Source of the DNA: Siminovitchia thermophila
GTDB lineage: Bacteria > Bacillota > Bacilli > Bacillales > Bacillaceae_C
Reading direction: 5' to 3'
Assembly: GCF_016909185.1 (NCBI RefSeq)
Contig: NZ_JAFBFH010000007.1
Location: 1-64,000, forward strand
DNA length: 64,000 nucleotides
The translations under genes and the position numbers were made by a program. Below the pieces are notes generated by a model. It ran no database searches. It was not told the DNA's origin and was given only the letters and a program-made list of their open reading frames with translations. This document shows, piece by piece, positions 45,126 to 54,803 of this stretch; position 1 is the first letter of the stretch; each line of letters starts with the position of its first letter.

Positions 45126-46313
45126 ATGTCGGAAGCATTACAGCAGTTTTTGAAAAAGAATGTAACCGCTTTACGTGAGCATGGCCTCTATAACGAAATT
45201 GATACGGTGGAAACGCCTAATGGACCGGTTATCAAAATGAATGGAAAAGAGCAAATCAATTTATCCTCCAATAATTATCTTGGCTTGGCAACGGATGAGC
45301 GCTTGAAAGAAGCGGCTATTACCGCTGTCAAAGAATGGGGGGTTGGAGCGGGGGCTGTCAGGACGATTAACGGAACGCTCACACTCCACGATAAGCTGGA
45401 AGAAACACTTGCCCACTTTAAAGGAACAGAAGCGGCCATTTCGTTTCAGTCCGGTTTTAATTGCAATATGGCTGCGATATCAGCCGTCATGAATAAGCAT
45501 GACGCAATCTTGTCGGATGAATTAAATCATGCTTCCATTATTGACGGGTGCAGGCTTTCACGTGCAACCATTATCCGATACAATCATTCGGATATGGACG
45601 ATTTGCGCAAGAAGGCAAAGGAAGCGAAGGAGTCGGGCAACTATAGCAAAATCATGATCATAACAGATGGCGTTTTTTCCATGGATGGCGACATTGCCAA
45701 GCTATCTGACATCATGGAGATCGCCAAAGAGTTTGACTTGATTACGTATGTGGATGATGCGCATGGCTCCGGTGTTCTTGGAAAAGGAGCCGGAACAGTG
45801 AAGCACTTCGGCTTGGAAAAAGAAATTGACTTTCAAATTGGCACATTATCGAAAGCGATCGGTGTGGTTGGCGGGTATGTTGCGGGAAAAAAATTAGTAG
45901 TTGATTGGTTGAAAGTCAGTTCCAGGCCTTTTTTGTTTTCAACTGCTGTTACGCCCGCGGATGCTGCGGCGGCGACACAAGCGATTGAGGTTTTGATGGA
46001 AAGTACAGAATTATGCGAACGTCTTTGGGAGAATGCCCGCTACTTACAAGATGGATTGCGATCACTGGGGTTTGATGTTGGAAAAAGTGAAACACCGATT
46101 ACGCCATGTATCATTGGAGAGGAAAAAACAACTCAACAATTTAGTCGACGCTTATTTGAAGAAGGCATATATGCCAAGTCCATTGTTTTTCCTACTGTAC
46201 CAAAAGGAACCGGTCGCGTACGCAATATGCCAACAGCAGTACACACGAAAGCCATGCTGGACCGTGCCATTGCGGTATATGAAAAAGTCGGCAAGGAACT
46301 CGGTGTTATTTAG
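45126..46313 (+). CDS. kbl: Glycine C-acetyltransferase (2-amino-3-ketobutyrate CoA ligase)
   Basis: A 395-aa alpha-oxoamine synthase. It cleaves 2-amino-3-ketobutyrate with CoA to glycine and acetyl-CoA. PLP Lys is Lys243 in [28 protein letters not shown] and SNNYLGLA are also present. The second ATG (45126) is better spaced from AGGAGGG than the first. The next gene encodes the short-chain-type threonine dehydrogenase, completing the threonine to glycine route. Confidence 0.95.
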   Translation: MSEALQQFLKKNVTALREHGLYNEIDTVETPNGPVIKMNGKEQINLSSNNYLGLATDERLKEAAITAVKEWGVGAGAVRTINGTLTLHDKLEETLAHFKGTEAAISFQSGFNCNMAAISAVMNKHDAILSDELNHASIIDGCRLSRATIIRYNHSDMDDLRKKAKEAKESGNYSKIMIITDGVFSMDGDIAKLSDIMEIAKEFDLITYVDDAHGSGVLGKGAGTVKHFGLEKEIDFQIGTLSKAIGVVGGYVAGKKLVVDWLKVSSRPFLFSTAVTPADAAAATQAIEVLMESTELCERLWENARYLQDGLRSLGFDVGKSETPITPCIIGEEKTTQQFSRRLFEEGIYAKSIVFPTVPKGTGRVRNMPTAVHTKAMLDRAIAVYEKVGKELGVI

Positions 46314-46596
46314 CGTGGACTTACCCATATGAACGGACAGTAAGACTTTCCTTCTTCTATCCAATCTGGGAAGGAGGTCATCTCCAACAAGCGCTCAATT
46401 GCTAAAAGGCGCTGCGGCGACAAGCAAAGTGACAGGAAAAGGAAAGCCTCGGTATCGTCATCGCAAGGCTTTTTCGAGGACGACGCTTTCCGAGCTTGCC
46501 AACGGACTTGACGATCTAGCCTTTGTTCTACTTTTGATCAGCGGATCCCACTGATTGAAGTTTCGCCTTATTCGTGAACCAAGGGGGAATTTTTCA
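46314..46596. other. Spacer between kbl and tdh with hairpins and decayed repeat end
   Basis: CTTTTGATCAGCGGATCCC, then ACTGATTGAAGTTTCGCC and TTAT (46531-46571), resembles the right end of repeat A (hairpin then GAAGTTTCRCTTTAT). Upstream, AAAGCCT...AGGCTTT pairs around 46444-46474. So a related, older element may lie here. No gene seen. Confidence 0.5.
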
Positions 46597-47556
46597 ATGA
46601 AAAGAATCTTGGTGACTGGCGCGCTTGGCCAAGTTGGTTCAGAACTTGTTTTAAGGCTGCGGCAAGAATATGGCAAAGAACATGTTCTTGCGACGGACAT
46701 CCGGACATCCCTGGGGGAGGTCGTAGATTCGGGGCCGTTTGAATTAGTGGATGTGACGAACGGGGAAAAATTGCTGGAAGTCGCAAGTAGTTTTAAAGCA
46801 GATACGATCATTCATTTGGCGGCCCTGTTATCCGCTGTCGCCGAAACGAAGCCGTTATTCGCTTGGAATTTGAATATGAATGGCTTGATGAATGCACTTG
46901 AAACTGCCCGGCAATTGAATGTGAAAATTTTTGTTCCCAGTTCAATTGCCGCTTTCGGCCCGTCGACACCAAAAACGAAGACCCCACAAACAACGATTCA
47001 GCGGCCGGAAACGATGTACGGCATTAATAAGGTGTCGGGTGAACTTTTATGTGATTATTATTTTAAAAAATACAAGGTGGATACACGTGGCGTTCGTTTC
47101 CCTGGGCTTATCTCCCATCTGGCTCCTCCAGGCGGCGGAACGACGGACTATGCCGTTGAAATATATTACGACGCGGTGCAAAAAGGCTCTTATACAGCGT
47201 GTATTCAAAAAGGCACATACTTGGATATGATGTATATGCCTGATGCACTTGAAGCCATCATCAATCTGATGGAGGCGGACCCTAACCGGCTCAAACATCG
47301 CAATGCCTATAATATTACTTCCATGAGCCTCGATCCCGAGGCCATCGCAAAGGAAATCCAAAAACATATCCCGCATTTTTCCATCCAGTATAAAGTGGAG
47401 CCGATCAAGCAAATAATTGCCGATAGTTGGCCGAATTCTCTTGATGATACGTGCGCCCGTACTGAATGGGGGTATAATGCGGAATATGATTTGTCGAAAA
47501 TGACTGCGGATATGCTTGATAAAATTGAAGCAAAACTGGAAAGAAGTCCTTCCTGA
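46597..47556 (+). CDS. tdh: L-threonine 3-dehydrogenase, short-chain (epimerase-like) type
   Basis: A 319-aa extended-SDR protein. NAD-binding VTGALGQVGSE (~6-16) and catalytic Tyr141/Lys145 in MYGINKVSG are visible. The conserved RGVRFPGLISH and GGGTTDYAVEI blocks match the SDR-type threonine dehydrogenases. It oxidises threonine to 2-amino-3-ketobutyrate, the substrate of the preceding kbl product. The ATG at 46597 has AAGGGGGA upstream; a longer frame is unsupported. A terminator overlaps its stop. Confidence 0.92.
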   Translation: MKRILVTGALGQVGSELVLRLRQEYGKEHVLATDIRTSLGEVVDSGPFELVDVTNGEKLLEVASSFKADTIIHLAALLSAVAETKPLFAWNLNMNGLMNALETARQLNVKIFVPSSIAAFGPSTPKTKTPQTTIQRPETMYGINKVSGELLCDYYFKKYKVDTRGVRFPGLISHLAPPGGGTTDYAVEIYYDAVQKGSYTACIQKGTYLDMMYMPDALEAIINLMEADPNRLKHRNAYNITSMSLDPEAIAKEIQKHIPHFSIQYKVEPIKQIIADSWPNSLDDTCARTEWGYNAEYDLSKMTADMLDKIEAKLERSPS

Positions 47557-47581
47557 CCATGGCTGGGGGGCTTCTTTTTTT
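47541..47581 (+). terminator. Terminator after tdh
   Basis: AAGAAGTCC pairs with GGGCTTCTT followed by T7. TGTATAAT follows directly and could be the -10 of recQ. Confidence 0.75.
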
Positions 47582-47615
47582 GTATAATGGACATATTGGC
47601 AATTGGAGGTTTGTA

Positions 47616-49709
47616 ATGTTGCTGAAAAAAGCAAAAGACCTGTTGCGGTCATATTTTGGATATGAACAATTTCGCCAAGGTCAAGATGTCATTATTCAAC
47701 ATGTATTGGGAGGACATGATACGCTCGGTATCATGCCGACAGGAGGCGGGAAATCCGTTTGCTACCAAATCCCGTCCCTTATGTTGCGCGGGATTACTCT
47801 GGTCATATCCCCGCTTATTTCGTTAATGAAAGACCAGGTGGACGCGCTGGAAAAGTTGGGCATTCCCTCAACCTATATTAACAGCAGTATTTCTGATGAA
47901 GAAATGAGAGAGCGGCTTTCAGGTGTTTATCATGGAAAGTTCAAGTTGATTTACATTGCGCCGGAACGTTTGGAATCCCCAAGTTTTTTGCGGCTTTTAC
48001 GCCAGGTCCATATCTCTCTTATTGCCGTTGATGAAGCCCACTGTATTTCTCAATGGGGCCATGATTTTCGGCCAAGCTATTTAAAAATCCAAAAGCTGAT
48101 TGCCGGTATCCGTCCGAAACCTGTCGTACTCGCCTTGACGGCCACTGCCACTTTGCAGGTGAGGGAGGACATTCGCCAACTGCTCCATATAAGAGAAAAA
48201 CATGTCGTTGTGACTGGTTTTGCACGGGAAAATTTGCATTTCCATGTTGTTAAGGGCCAAGATCGTGATCTGTTCTTAATGGATTACCTAAAGAAGAACA
48301 GCGGCCAAGCCGGTATTATCTATGCCGCGACGAGAAAAGAAGTGGAGCGGTTACAACGCCAATTGGCGGGAAAGGGAATAAAGGCGGGAAAATATCACGC
48401 GGGCATGTCGGAAACAGCGCGTAGCCAATATCAAGAACAGTTTTTATACGATGATATTCAGGTGATGGTCGCCACAAACGCATTCGGTATGGGAATTAAT
48501 AAATCAAATGTCCGTTTTGTTATCCACTATAACCTTCCGGGCAATCTTGAAGCATATTACCAAGAAGCCGGACGGGCGGGCCGCGATGGTGTTGATAGTG
48601 ACTGCATTTTACTTTTTTCCCCGCAGGATAGTCACATTCAATCGTTTCTAATTGAGCAATCGGAGATGGACGAACTCCGAAAAGAAAATGAATATGGCAA
48701 GCTGAGAAAGATGATGGCTTATGGCCATACGGAATCTTGTTTACAGCAATATATACTCCATTACTTTGGTGAAGAGTCGTCAGTAGAGTGCGAACGATGC
48801 GGAAATTGTACGGATGACAGGGAACAAATTGATGTCACCGTTGAAGCACAAAAAGTACTTTCATGCATTTGGCGCATGAATGAAAAATTTGGAAAAACAA
48901 TGATCGCAAAAGTGTTGACTGGCTCTTCTGATCAAAAGATTAGGAGTTTTGGTTTTGACAAGCTGTCAACGTACGGAATCATGAGTGAAAAAACGCAAAA
49001 GGAAACAGCTGAATTGATCGACTTTTTAACAGCAGAAGGGTATTTGCGGCCTACGGATGGAACATACCCCGTTTTGATGCTTACTGAAAAAGCGGCCGAT
49101 GTATTGCGGGGGAATCAGCAAGTCAAACGGAAAGAAAAAATGAGTATTTCACGAGTTGTGGAAGATAATCTGTTGTTTGATGCGTTGAGAAAGCTCCGCA
49201 GGGATATTGCCGCTTCCGAACGGGTGCCTCCATATATCATTTTTTCAGATACGACTCTAAAAGAAATGAGCGCGCATCTTCCCATGACGGAAGAAGAAAT
49301 GCGCCAAATCAAAGGAGTAGGAAGGAAGAAGCTGGAAGCATACGGCGCCGCTTTTCTGGCGGAAATTGTCCGGTACGGCCAAGAGCACGGCATTCGGGCA
49401 GCTAAGCGCGGGGACACGCCTAGTCACCATATTACATATGAGATGTGGAATCAAGGCATGGAGATAGCAGAAATTGCTCAAGTCCGGCAGTTGTCTGAGC
49501 GGACAATTGAAACCCACTTATTAAAATGCCCGGGGGACAACCTGCCGATTAATTGGTCGGCGTTCATTCCGGAACATTATGAGGAAATCATCGAAGAAGC
49601 TGTGCGGGAAGCGGGAATGGAAAGACTGACCCCGATTAAGGAGCTTCTCCCGGAGGAAGTTAGTTATTTCATGATAAGGGCCTATTTGGAAAAACAAAAA
49701 ACAGTTTAA
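47616..49709 (+). CDS. recQ: ATP-dependent DNA helicase RecQ
   Basis: A 697-aa superfamily 2 3'-5' helicase. Walker A TGGGKS (42-47), DEAH at ~139 (VDEAHCISQWGHDFRPSY) and the zinc cysteines 375, 392, 395 and 398 of the RQC region are intact. An HRDC domain (~510-590) and a C-terminal HTH_40 domain (~610-690, IAQVRQLSERTIETHL) follow. The ATG at 47616 has TTGGAGG 8 nt upstream. The extra HTH makes it longer than B. subtilis RecQ. It is likely a house-keeping recombination/repair helicase. Confidence 0.95.
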   Translation: MLLKKAKDLLRSYFGYEQFRQGQDVIIQHVLGGHDTLGIMPTGGGKSVCYQIPSLMLRGITLVISPLISLMKDQVDALEKLGIPSTYINSSISDEEMRERLSGVYHGKFKLIYIAPERLESPSFLRLLRQVHISLIAVDEAHCISQWGHDFRPSYLKIQKLIAGIRPKPVVLALTATATLQVREDIRQLLHIREKHVVVTGFARENLHFHVVKGQDRDLFLMDYLKKNSGQAGIIYAATRKEVERLQRQLAGKGIKAGKYHAGMSETARSQYQEQFLYDDIQVMVATNAFGMGINKSNVRFVIHYNLPGNLEAYYQEAGRAGRDGVDSDCILLFSPQDSHIQSFLIEQSEMDELRKENEYGKLRKMMAYGHTESCLQQYILHYFGEESSVECERCGNCTDDREQIDVTVEAQKVLSCIWRMNEKFGKTMIAKVLTGSSDQKIRSFGFDKLSTYGIMSEKTQKETAELIDFLTAEGYLRPTDGTYPVLMLTEKAADVLRGNQQVKRKEKMSISRVVEDNLLFDALRKLRRDIAASERVPPYIIFSDTTLKEMSAHLPMTEEEMRQIKGVGRKKLEAYGAAFLAEIVRYGQEHGIRAAKRGDTPSHHITYEMWNQGMEIAEIAQVRQLSERTIETHLLKCPGDNLPINWSAFIPEHYEEIIEEAVREAGMERLTPIKELLPEEVSYFMIRAYLEKQKTV

Positions 49710-49730
49710 TCAAACGTTTGAATGGAAGCT

Positions 49731-49760
49731 GTAATCCAATCAAACGTTTGATTGGATTAC
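49731..49760. terminator. Perfect 30-bp palindrome between recQ and atoE
   Basis: GTAATCCAATCAAAC followed by its exact reverse complement GTTTGATTGGATTAC, with no loop. A second CAAACGTTTG occurs 30 bp upstream at 49711-49720. The two convergent genes both end here, so it could be a bidirectional terminator or a protein-binding site. No T run is present. Confidence 0.65.
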
Positions 49761-51082
49761 AGGAACAACATCCCCAGGCTGATGATGATGCCGCTTACAA
49801 ATAGGGTAATGATACAAAAACCCATGATATCTCGTGCTTTTAAACCGGCAATCGCAAGGGCGGGAAGTGCCCAAAAAGGCTGAATCATATTGGTCCACGC
49901 GTCTCCCCATGAAACCGCCATCGCGGTTTTCGGAACGGATGCCCCCATTGTTTTTGCGGCTTCCAGCATGACAGGAGCTTGAACCGCCCACTGGCCCCCT
50001 CCGGAAGGCACAAAAAAGTTGACGAGTCCCGCACTCCAAAAAGCAAAGCAGTAAAATGTAAACTCATTGGAAATGGCAACAAATGCTTCAGACATTACGG
50101 TTGCCAGTCCTGAAACGGTCATCATTCCCATAATGCCGGCATAAAAAGGAAATTGGATAATGATTCCGCCAGCTCCTTTTACAGCGTCGGAAACCGCTCT
50201 CAAAAACGCTCCCGGAGTTCCGTGGAAAAGAATCCCAAATATTAAAAATGTAAAGTTGACGATATTCAAATTCAATTGAAATCCGTTTTGTGAAAAATAA
50301 TAGACTAAAAAGATGATGCCAAAAATACCTGTCAATATGGATACCATTCGGCTATTTTCCAGTCTGACTGCAGGGGTTAGTTGCTCTTTTTCAAGTGTCG
50401 CTGCCTGTAGGTGATCCGCTCCTTCCAACAACTTCGGATCGATCGTTACCGTCTGGTTTTTATCGGGCATCATCATGCGGTTTAATAAAGGAAGAACAAT
50501 AAACAGTGCAAGCAGGATGATCATATTAAATGAAGCAAAAATCGTTTCACCTGTTGAAATAACCCCAATTTTATCCTCAAACGGATGACCGGGTGTGGCG
50601 ATGGATAAGGGAATAGAGCCTGAAAAACCGCCGTGCCAAACGATGAAACCGGTGTAAGCGCTCGCAATTAACAGGCGATAATCCACATTTTGCACTTTTT
50701 TCGCCAGCTCTTTGGCAAAAAGAGCGCCGATCACAAGCCCAAATCCCCAATTAATCCAGCTTGCCAGTGTGGAAATGACGGTTACCAGGATGATGGCAGA
50801 ACCTGGAGATTTTGCAAGCGCGGCAAGGTTTCCAAGAATTCTTTTAAAAACACCGCTGCTTGCCAGCACGTGTCCTGTTACTAGAACAAGCACCATTTGC
50901 ATGGAAAATTCGAGCAGCCCCCAAAAGCCTTCACCCCAAAACTGGATCATTTGATACGGTGTGCTGTTCGTAAAAATAAGGCCAAGAATAAAGACGATAA
51001 ACGATAATAGAATAACAAAGAGGAAGGGGTCAGGCAAATACCTTTGCATTAACCCGGTTGAAAAGCCGATCAACCTCTTCAA
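49757..51082 (-). CDS. atoE: Short-chain fatty acid transporter AtoE
   Basis: A 441-aa permease of the AtoE family (short-chain fatty acid uptake, such as acetoacetate or butyrate). It has about eleven hydrophobic segments. Family blocks ASWINWGFGLVIGALFAKE, IVWHGGFSGSIPL and FFVPSGGGQWAVQAPVM are present. Start is uncertain: the TTG at 51082 has GGAGG 9 nt upstream, and a TTG at 51091 touches that site. No ato or but genes lie adjacent. Its stop codon is within the palindrome shared with recQ. Confidence 0.9.
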   Translation of the reverse strand: MKRLIGFSTGLMQRYLPDPFLFVILLSFIVFILGLIFTNSTPYQMIQFWGEGFWGLLEFSMQMVLVLVTGHVLASSGVFKRILGNLAALAKSPGSAIILVTVISTLASWINWGFGLVIGALFAKELAKKVQNVDYRLLIASAYTGFIVWHGGFSGSIPLSIATPGHPFEDKIGVISTGETIFASFNMIILLALFIVLPLLNRMMMPDKNQTVTIDPKLLEGADHLQAATLEKEQLTPAVRLENSRMVSILTGIFGIIFLVYYFSQNGFQLNLNIVNFTFLIFGILFHGTPGAFLRAVSDAVKGAGGIIIQFPFYAGIMGMMTVSGLATVMSEAFVAISNEFTFYCFAFWSAGLVNFFVPSGGGQWAVQAPVMLEAAKTMGASVPKTAMAVSWGDAWTNMIQPFWALPALAIAGLKARDIMGFCIITLFVSGIIISLGMLFL

Positions 51083-51266
51083 GATTATCAACCTCCATAT
51101 ATGGATTGGTCTTACTTCATGATAAAGTATATTCTACATTGTTTTGTAAAAATCCTTTATGCTTGCCAGCCTTTGTGAGTTTTCGTTGCATTTTCAGTTT
51201 ATTTTCGATAGAATACAAGCCGATATCAAGGGGGCATGACAGCCCTTAACAGAAGGAGACTTGTCA

Positions 51267-52139
51267 TTGATTAAATGTATTGCCACCGATATGGACGGAA
51301 CGTTGCTCAACGCCAATCAGGAAGTGAGTGAAGCCAATCAGGAAGCGATTCAGGAGGCGCGGGCGAGAGGAATAGACTTTCTTGTGGCCACTGGAAGATC
51401 TTATCATGACATGCGTTACGTGCTGGACCATACAAATATTGTCTGCCCGGCGATTTTACTGAACGGAGCAGAAATTCGTGATGAAAATGGGGAGGTTGAA
51501 TACGGGGTCGGACTCGATGAACAAACAGCAAATACCGTTGCTTCCGTGCTCAACAGGGCCGGTGTGTATTTTGAACTGTATACGAGCCAGGGAACGTATA
51601 CGACGAGTTTTGAAAAAGGGATTCAGGCAGTAATGGATATTTACCGGACGGCAAATCCGTCCCTTGAAGTCTCCAGTTTAAGAAATAGAGTAGAAAAGCG
51701 TTTCAAAAAAAGAGCTATTCAGATCGTGGATAACTATAACGGAATTTTTGCCGCGGAAGATTGCGTCACCTATAAGTTTTTCGGCTTTTCAAAAGATATG
51801 GGACTGCTTGCCGATTTAAGCAAACGGCTTGAAGTCATTAAGGGAATAACGGTTACCGCGTCAGGGCGCCACAATATCGAAATTACGCACCGGGATGCCC
51901 AAAAAGGGTCCGCTCTGAAAAGATATGTGGAAAAACGGGGGATTTCCATGGAAGAAACGATGGCTCTGGGAGATAACTACAACGATTTATCCATGCTCAG
52001 GATGGTGGGACACTCGGTGGCAATGGGGAATGCTGAACAGGAAGTAAAAGACGCCTGTCACTACGTGACAGGGTTAAATACGGAAGACGGGGTGGCGGAA
52101 GCCATTTATAAGATACTTGAGGAAATGCCGATTTCATAA
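51267..52139 (+). CDS. Cof-type HAD phosphatase (YwpJ/YkrA-like)
   Basis: A 290-aa IIB HAD hydrolase. Motif I is DMDGTLL (~7-13), motif II ATGRS, motif III Lys in AQKGSAL and motif IV GDNYNDLSML. Such enzymes dephosphorylate sugar or cofactor phosphates such as FMN or PLP; the substrate is unknown. The TTG at 51267 (LIKCIATDMDG) has AAGGAG 8 nt upstream; the TTG two codons earlier is too close. Confidence 0.9.
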   Translation: MIKCIATDMDGTLLNANQEVSEANQEAIQEARARGIDFLVATGRSYHDMRYVLDHTNIVCPAILLNGAEIRDENGEVEYGVGLDEQTANTVASVLNRAGVYFELYTSQGTYTTSFEKGIQAVMDIYRTANPSLEVSSLRNRVEKRFKKRAIQIVDNYNGIFAAEDCVTYKFFGFSKDMGLLADLSKRLEVIKGITVTASGRHNIEITHRDAQKGSALKRYVEKRGISMEETMALGDNYNDLSMLRMVGHSVAMGNAEQEVKDACHYVTGLNTEDGVAEAIYKILEEMPIS

Positions 52140-52235
52140 GGATAAGCCTGTAGGAAAATGTAGCAAAAGTACCCGATAGTGTAGCACTTAAAAGCTGCCT
52201 ATGGGGTACATTTTATTTGTCTTTTCGCATGCTGT

Positions 52236-52919
52236 TTACAATACTTGATCTTTTTCCCAGTTGTACGTCCAAAAACGTTCGTTTAGCATTCTCTCTACCC
52301 AGGCTGGATTTTTTGCGGCAACTTGTTCGAGCATTTCATCCATCATCCACGCAGTTTGTGAGATGTGCGCCTTCAGGACATCGGCTTTCTGATCCCAAAC
52401 ATCGCTGACGTCGTGGATGATGTCGGCTTTTCCGAGTTCCTCTTCGTGATTGTTGGAAAAGGCGACACAGTGCAGTTTTGGCCGCTTGTCCTTCGGCAGC
52501 CTGCGGACGGCTCTGACGACAGCCCGGGCGGTTGCTTCATGGTCCGGATGTACGGAATAACCCGGGTAAAACGAAATAATCAAGGATGGGTTTAACTCTT
52601 CAATCATTTTGAAGACCATATTGGCCAATTCTTCCTCATTTTCAAATTCGAGTGTTTTATCCCGGTAGCCCATAAGCCTAAGATCTTGAATACCCATAAT
52701 ATTGGCTGCCTTTATAAGCTCCGCCTTTCTGATTTCAGGCAGTGACTCTCTCGTGGCAAAAGGGGGATTTCCCAAGTTTCGCGCCATTTCGCCAAGTGTC
52801 AGGCATGCGTAAGTGACCGGCGTGCCGTTTTGGATATGTTTGATGATCGTTCCCGATACGCCAAAGGCTTCATCATCGGGATGTGGGAAAACAACAAGGA
52901 CGTGCCGTTCTTTTTCCAT
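52236..52919 (-). CDS. bshB2: Bacillithiol biosynthesis deacetylase BshB2
   Basis: A 227-aa LmbE/PIG-L zinc deacetylase that removes acetate from GlcNAc-malate to give GlcN-malate. Zinc motif FPHPDDE (residues 11-17) and the second His in YSVHPDHEA (~122) are intact. The ATG at 52919 has a weak AGGAG. It follows yojF by 21 bp, the usual order in Bacillus. It is the cell's thiol pathway partner to ytxJ at the left of the window. Confidence 0.93.
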   Translation of the reverse strand: MEKERHVLVVFPHPDDEAFGVSGTIIKHIQNGTPVTYACLTLGEMARNLGNPPFATRESLPEIRKAELIKAANIMGIQDLRLMGYRDKTLEFENEEELANMVFKMIEELNPSLIISFYPGYSVHPDHEATARAVVRAVRRLPKDKRPKLHCVAFSNNHEEELGKADIIHDVSDVWDQKADVLKAHISQTAWMMDEMLEQVAAKNPAWVERMLNERFWTYNWEKDQVL

Positions 52920-52940
52920 TGGCGTCAGCTCCTTTTGAAT

Positions 52941-53288
52941 CTATTTAAAAGGTGTTTTGCTTATTTGCAAGGCAACGGCCAATTTTCCGGAATAATCATG
53001 GCCGGCAAGAAGAAGTCTTCCGAGATCATCCACTTCAAAATGTGTCAAGCCCTCCGCATAAATCCATCCAATCGGGAGCTTTAAGCCTACTCTATAAGGA
53101 CCGTCGCCTGTAATCTTTCCATGTTCATAACATACTTCAGCATTGCGAATAAACGCACCTGATGAGAAAAATGACGCATCTTTATGGGAAGCGTACGCAC
53201 CGTTTGTTGTTTCCAAATGGATGAACACCGCTTCTCCAGCAAAGCGATTGATCATATGTTGGACTTGCTGAATATTGATCTCTTCCAA
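52941..53288 (-). CDS. yojF: YojF family protein (DUF1806)
   Basis: A 115-aa protein of the YojF/DUF1806 family, always found next to bshB2 in Bacillus, but with no proved role. GPYRVGLKLPIGWIYAEGLTHFE is the family core (in two short blocks). The TTG at 53288 (LEEINIQQVQ) has AAGGAGG 8 nt upstream; the open frame reaches 12 codons further but without a site. Forms an operon with bshB2. Confidence 0.9.
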   Translation of the reverse strand: MEEINIQQVQHMINRFAGEAVFIHLETTNGAYASHKDASFFSSGAFIRNAEVCYEHGKITGDGPYRVGLKLPIGWIYAEGLTHFEVDDLGRLLLAGHDYSGKLAVALQISKTPFK

Positions 53289-53448
53289 GTTGTTTACCTC
53301 CTTCACCCGTGAGCCTATGCTCATTTTACTAAAAAATGAATGGAATTACGAAAGATAGGATTTTTACGATGGGAGAGTGTCAACTCTTTTTCAATGATTC
53401 AACAATCAAATGAATATCGCTAAAAAAAGATTTTCAGCGTTTTCTCAG

Positions 53449-53485
53449 AAAAAAACACCCGGCAGAAAGGGCATCCGCCGGGGTT
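53449..53485 (-). terminator. Terminator after pdxK
   Basis: Minus-strand ACCCCGGC/GCCGGGT stem with loop GGATGCCCTTTCT, followed by GTTTTTTT. Confidence 0.88.
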
Positions 53486-53545
53486 CCTTGATGTTCCTAT
53501 TTATTTATGAAATGGACACCAAACAGTCCTTCAGAACGGGAATGG

Positions 53546-54346
53546 TTATTCATATTTATGAAGCGCGCCGTGCATGACTGGACCGACATATTGGTTTAAT
53601 TTCCATCCATGCTTAATGGCGGCCGTAACAAATTCTTTTGCGGCAAGGACGGCATCCTTAACAGATGTTCCTTTTGCCAAGTTTGCTGTAATAGCAGCGG
53701 CAAATGTACAGCCGGCTCCATGATTGTATGTTGTATCGAGCTTGTCTTTTTCCAATAAGATAAATTCTTTGCCATCATAGAACAGGTCTGTGGCTTTATC
53801 CGTCTGTAACCCTGTTCCTCCTTTAATGATCACATGTTGAGCACCGAGTTCATGAATTCTAGCGGCCGTTTCTTTCATGTCATCGACTGTTTTGATCGGC
53901 CCAGTTTGGGCGAGCTGCCACGCTTCAAACAAGTTGGGCGTGACGATGGTGGCGCGGGGAACGAGCAATTCGCGCATCGCGTCGGTATTTTCCGGCTGAA
54001 GGACTTCGTCTTCACCCTTACAGACCATAACGGGATCGATGACGACATTTTTCAATTTGTGTTCATCTATTTTTTTGGCACCAAGCTCGATAATATCTAC
54101 TGAACCGAGCATGCCCGTTTTCATCGCGTCGATTCCAACAGAAAGGATCGTGTTTAACTGCTTTTCTACGATTTGGACATCAATGGGGAAGACTTCATGG
54201 TTCCAGTGATTGTTGGGATCCATTGCCACAATGGAAGTGAGTGCCGTCATGCCGTACACATCATTTTCTTGGAAAGTTTTTAAATCCGCTTGTATACCGG
54301 CTCCTCCACTGGAATCGGACCCAGCGAGTGTCAAAGCTTTTTTCAT
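53546..54346 (-). CDS. pdxK: Pyridoxine/pyridoxal/pyridoxamine kinase (ThiD-like)
   Basis: A 266-aa ribokinase-fold kinase of the ThiD/PdxK group. AGSDSSGGAGIQAD at the N-terminus and the anion-hole/catalytic NHGAGCTFAAAI near residue 210 match the Bacillus PdxK rather than ThiD (GTGCTLSAAI in the latter). It phosphorylates B6 vitamers with ATP. The ATG at 54346 follows AAGGAG. It is monocistronic with its own terminator. Confidence 0.9.
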   Translation of the reverse strand: MKKALTLAGSDSSGGAGIQADLKTFQENDVYGMTALTSIVAMDPNNHWNHEVFPIDVQIVEKQLNTILSVGIDAMKTGMLGSVDIIELGAKKIDEHKLKNVVIDPVMVCKGEDEVLQPENTDAMRELLVPRATIVTPNLFEAWQLAQTGPIKTVDDMKETAARIHELGAQHVIIKGGTGLQTDKATDLFYDGKEFILLEKDKLDTTYNHGAGCTFAAAITANLAKGTSVKDAVLAAKEFVTAAIKHGWKLNQYVGPVMHGALHKYE

Positions 54347-54803
54347 GTAAATCGTGCTCCTTCCAATTTAAAGGTTGTACCAGTCCCACTATTATATACC
54401 TCTCGCGGGAAAAAGAAAATTCCCACACACCATGTGAATCAAGCGTATGCTTGACATAGATTTTGAGCGCGCTTAAACAAGCACTCCGCGTCCCAAGAAC
54501 CAAGAAGAACGTCATTTCTGTTATAATGATGACAATCTCATTTTTCTAACACCATTTTTTTGTTGTTCAATAGGGCTTGCCGAAATGACGGGTTTCCGGT
54601 GCGAACTATCATGGCATTTTTGAAAAACAGCAAGTGGATTTTTTGGCGCATTATCAGATGGCACAGGATTGTGACATATAGAGAACCCGCGCTGCCGCTT
54701 GGAGGACAACCTGCAATATGCTCATCCCTATTTGTTTTTTCTCAATTCGGACAGGATTATTTACCAGAGGGACTACTTAGTTCTTACATTCGGGAGGCAT
54801 AAT
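54347..54803. other. Long leader upstream of mobA
   Basis: TGTTATAAT at 54519-54527 is an extended -10 and predicts a start near 54534, 270 nt before the mobA ATG. The leader contains several GC-rich patches (TTGCCGAAATGACGGG, GAACCCGCGCTGCCGC) that could fold. I do not recognise a known riboswitch in it. Confidence 0.5.
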
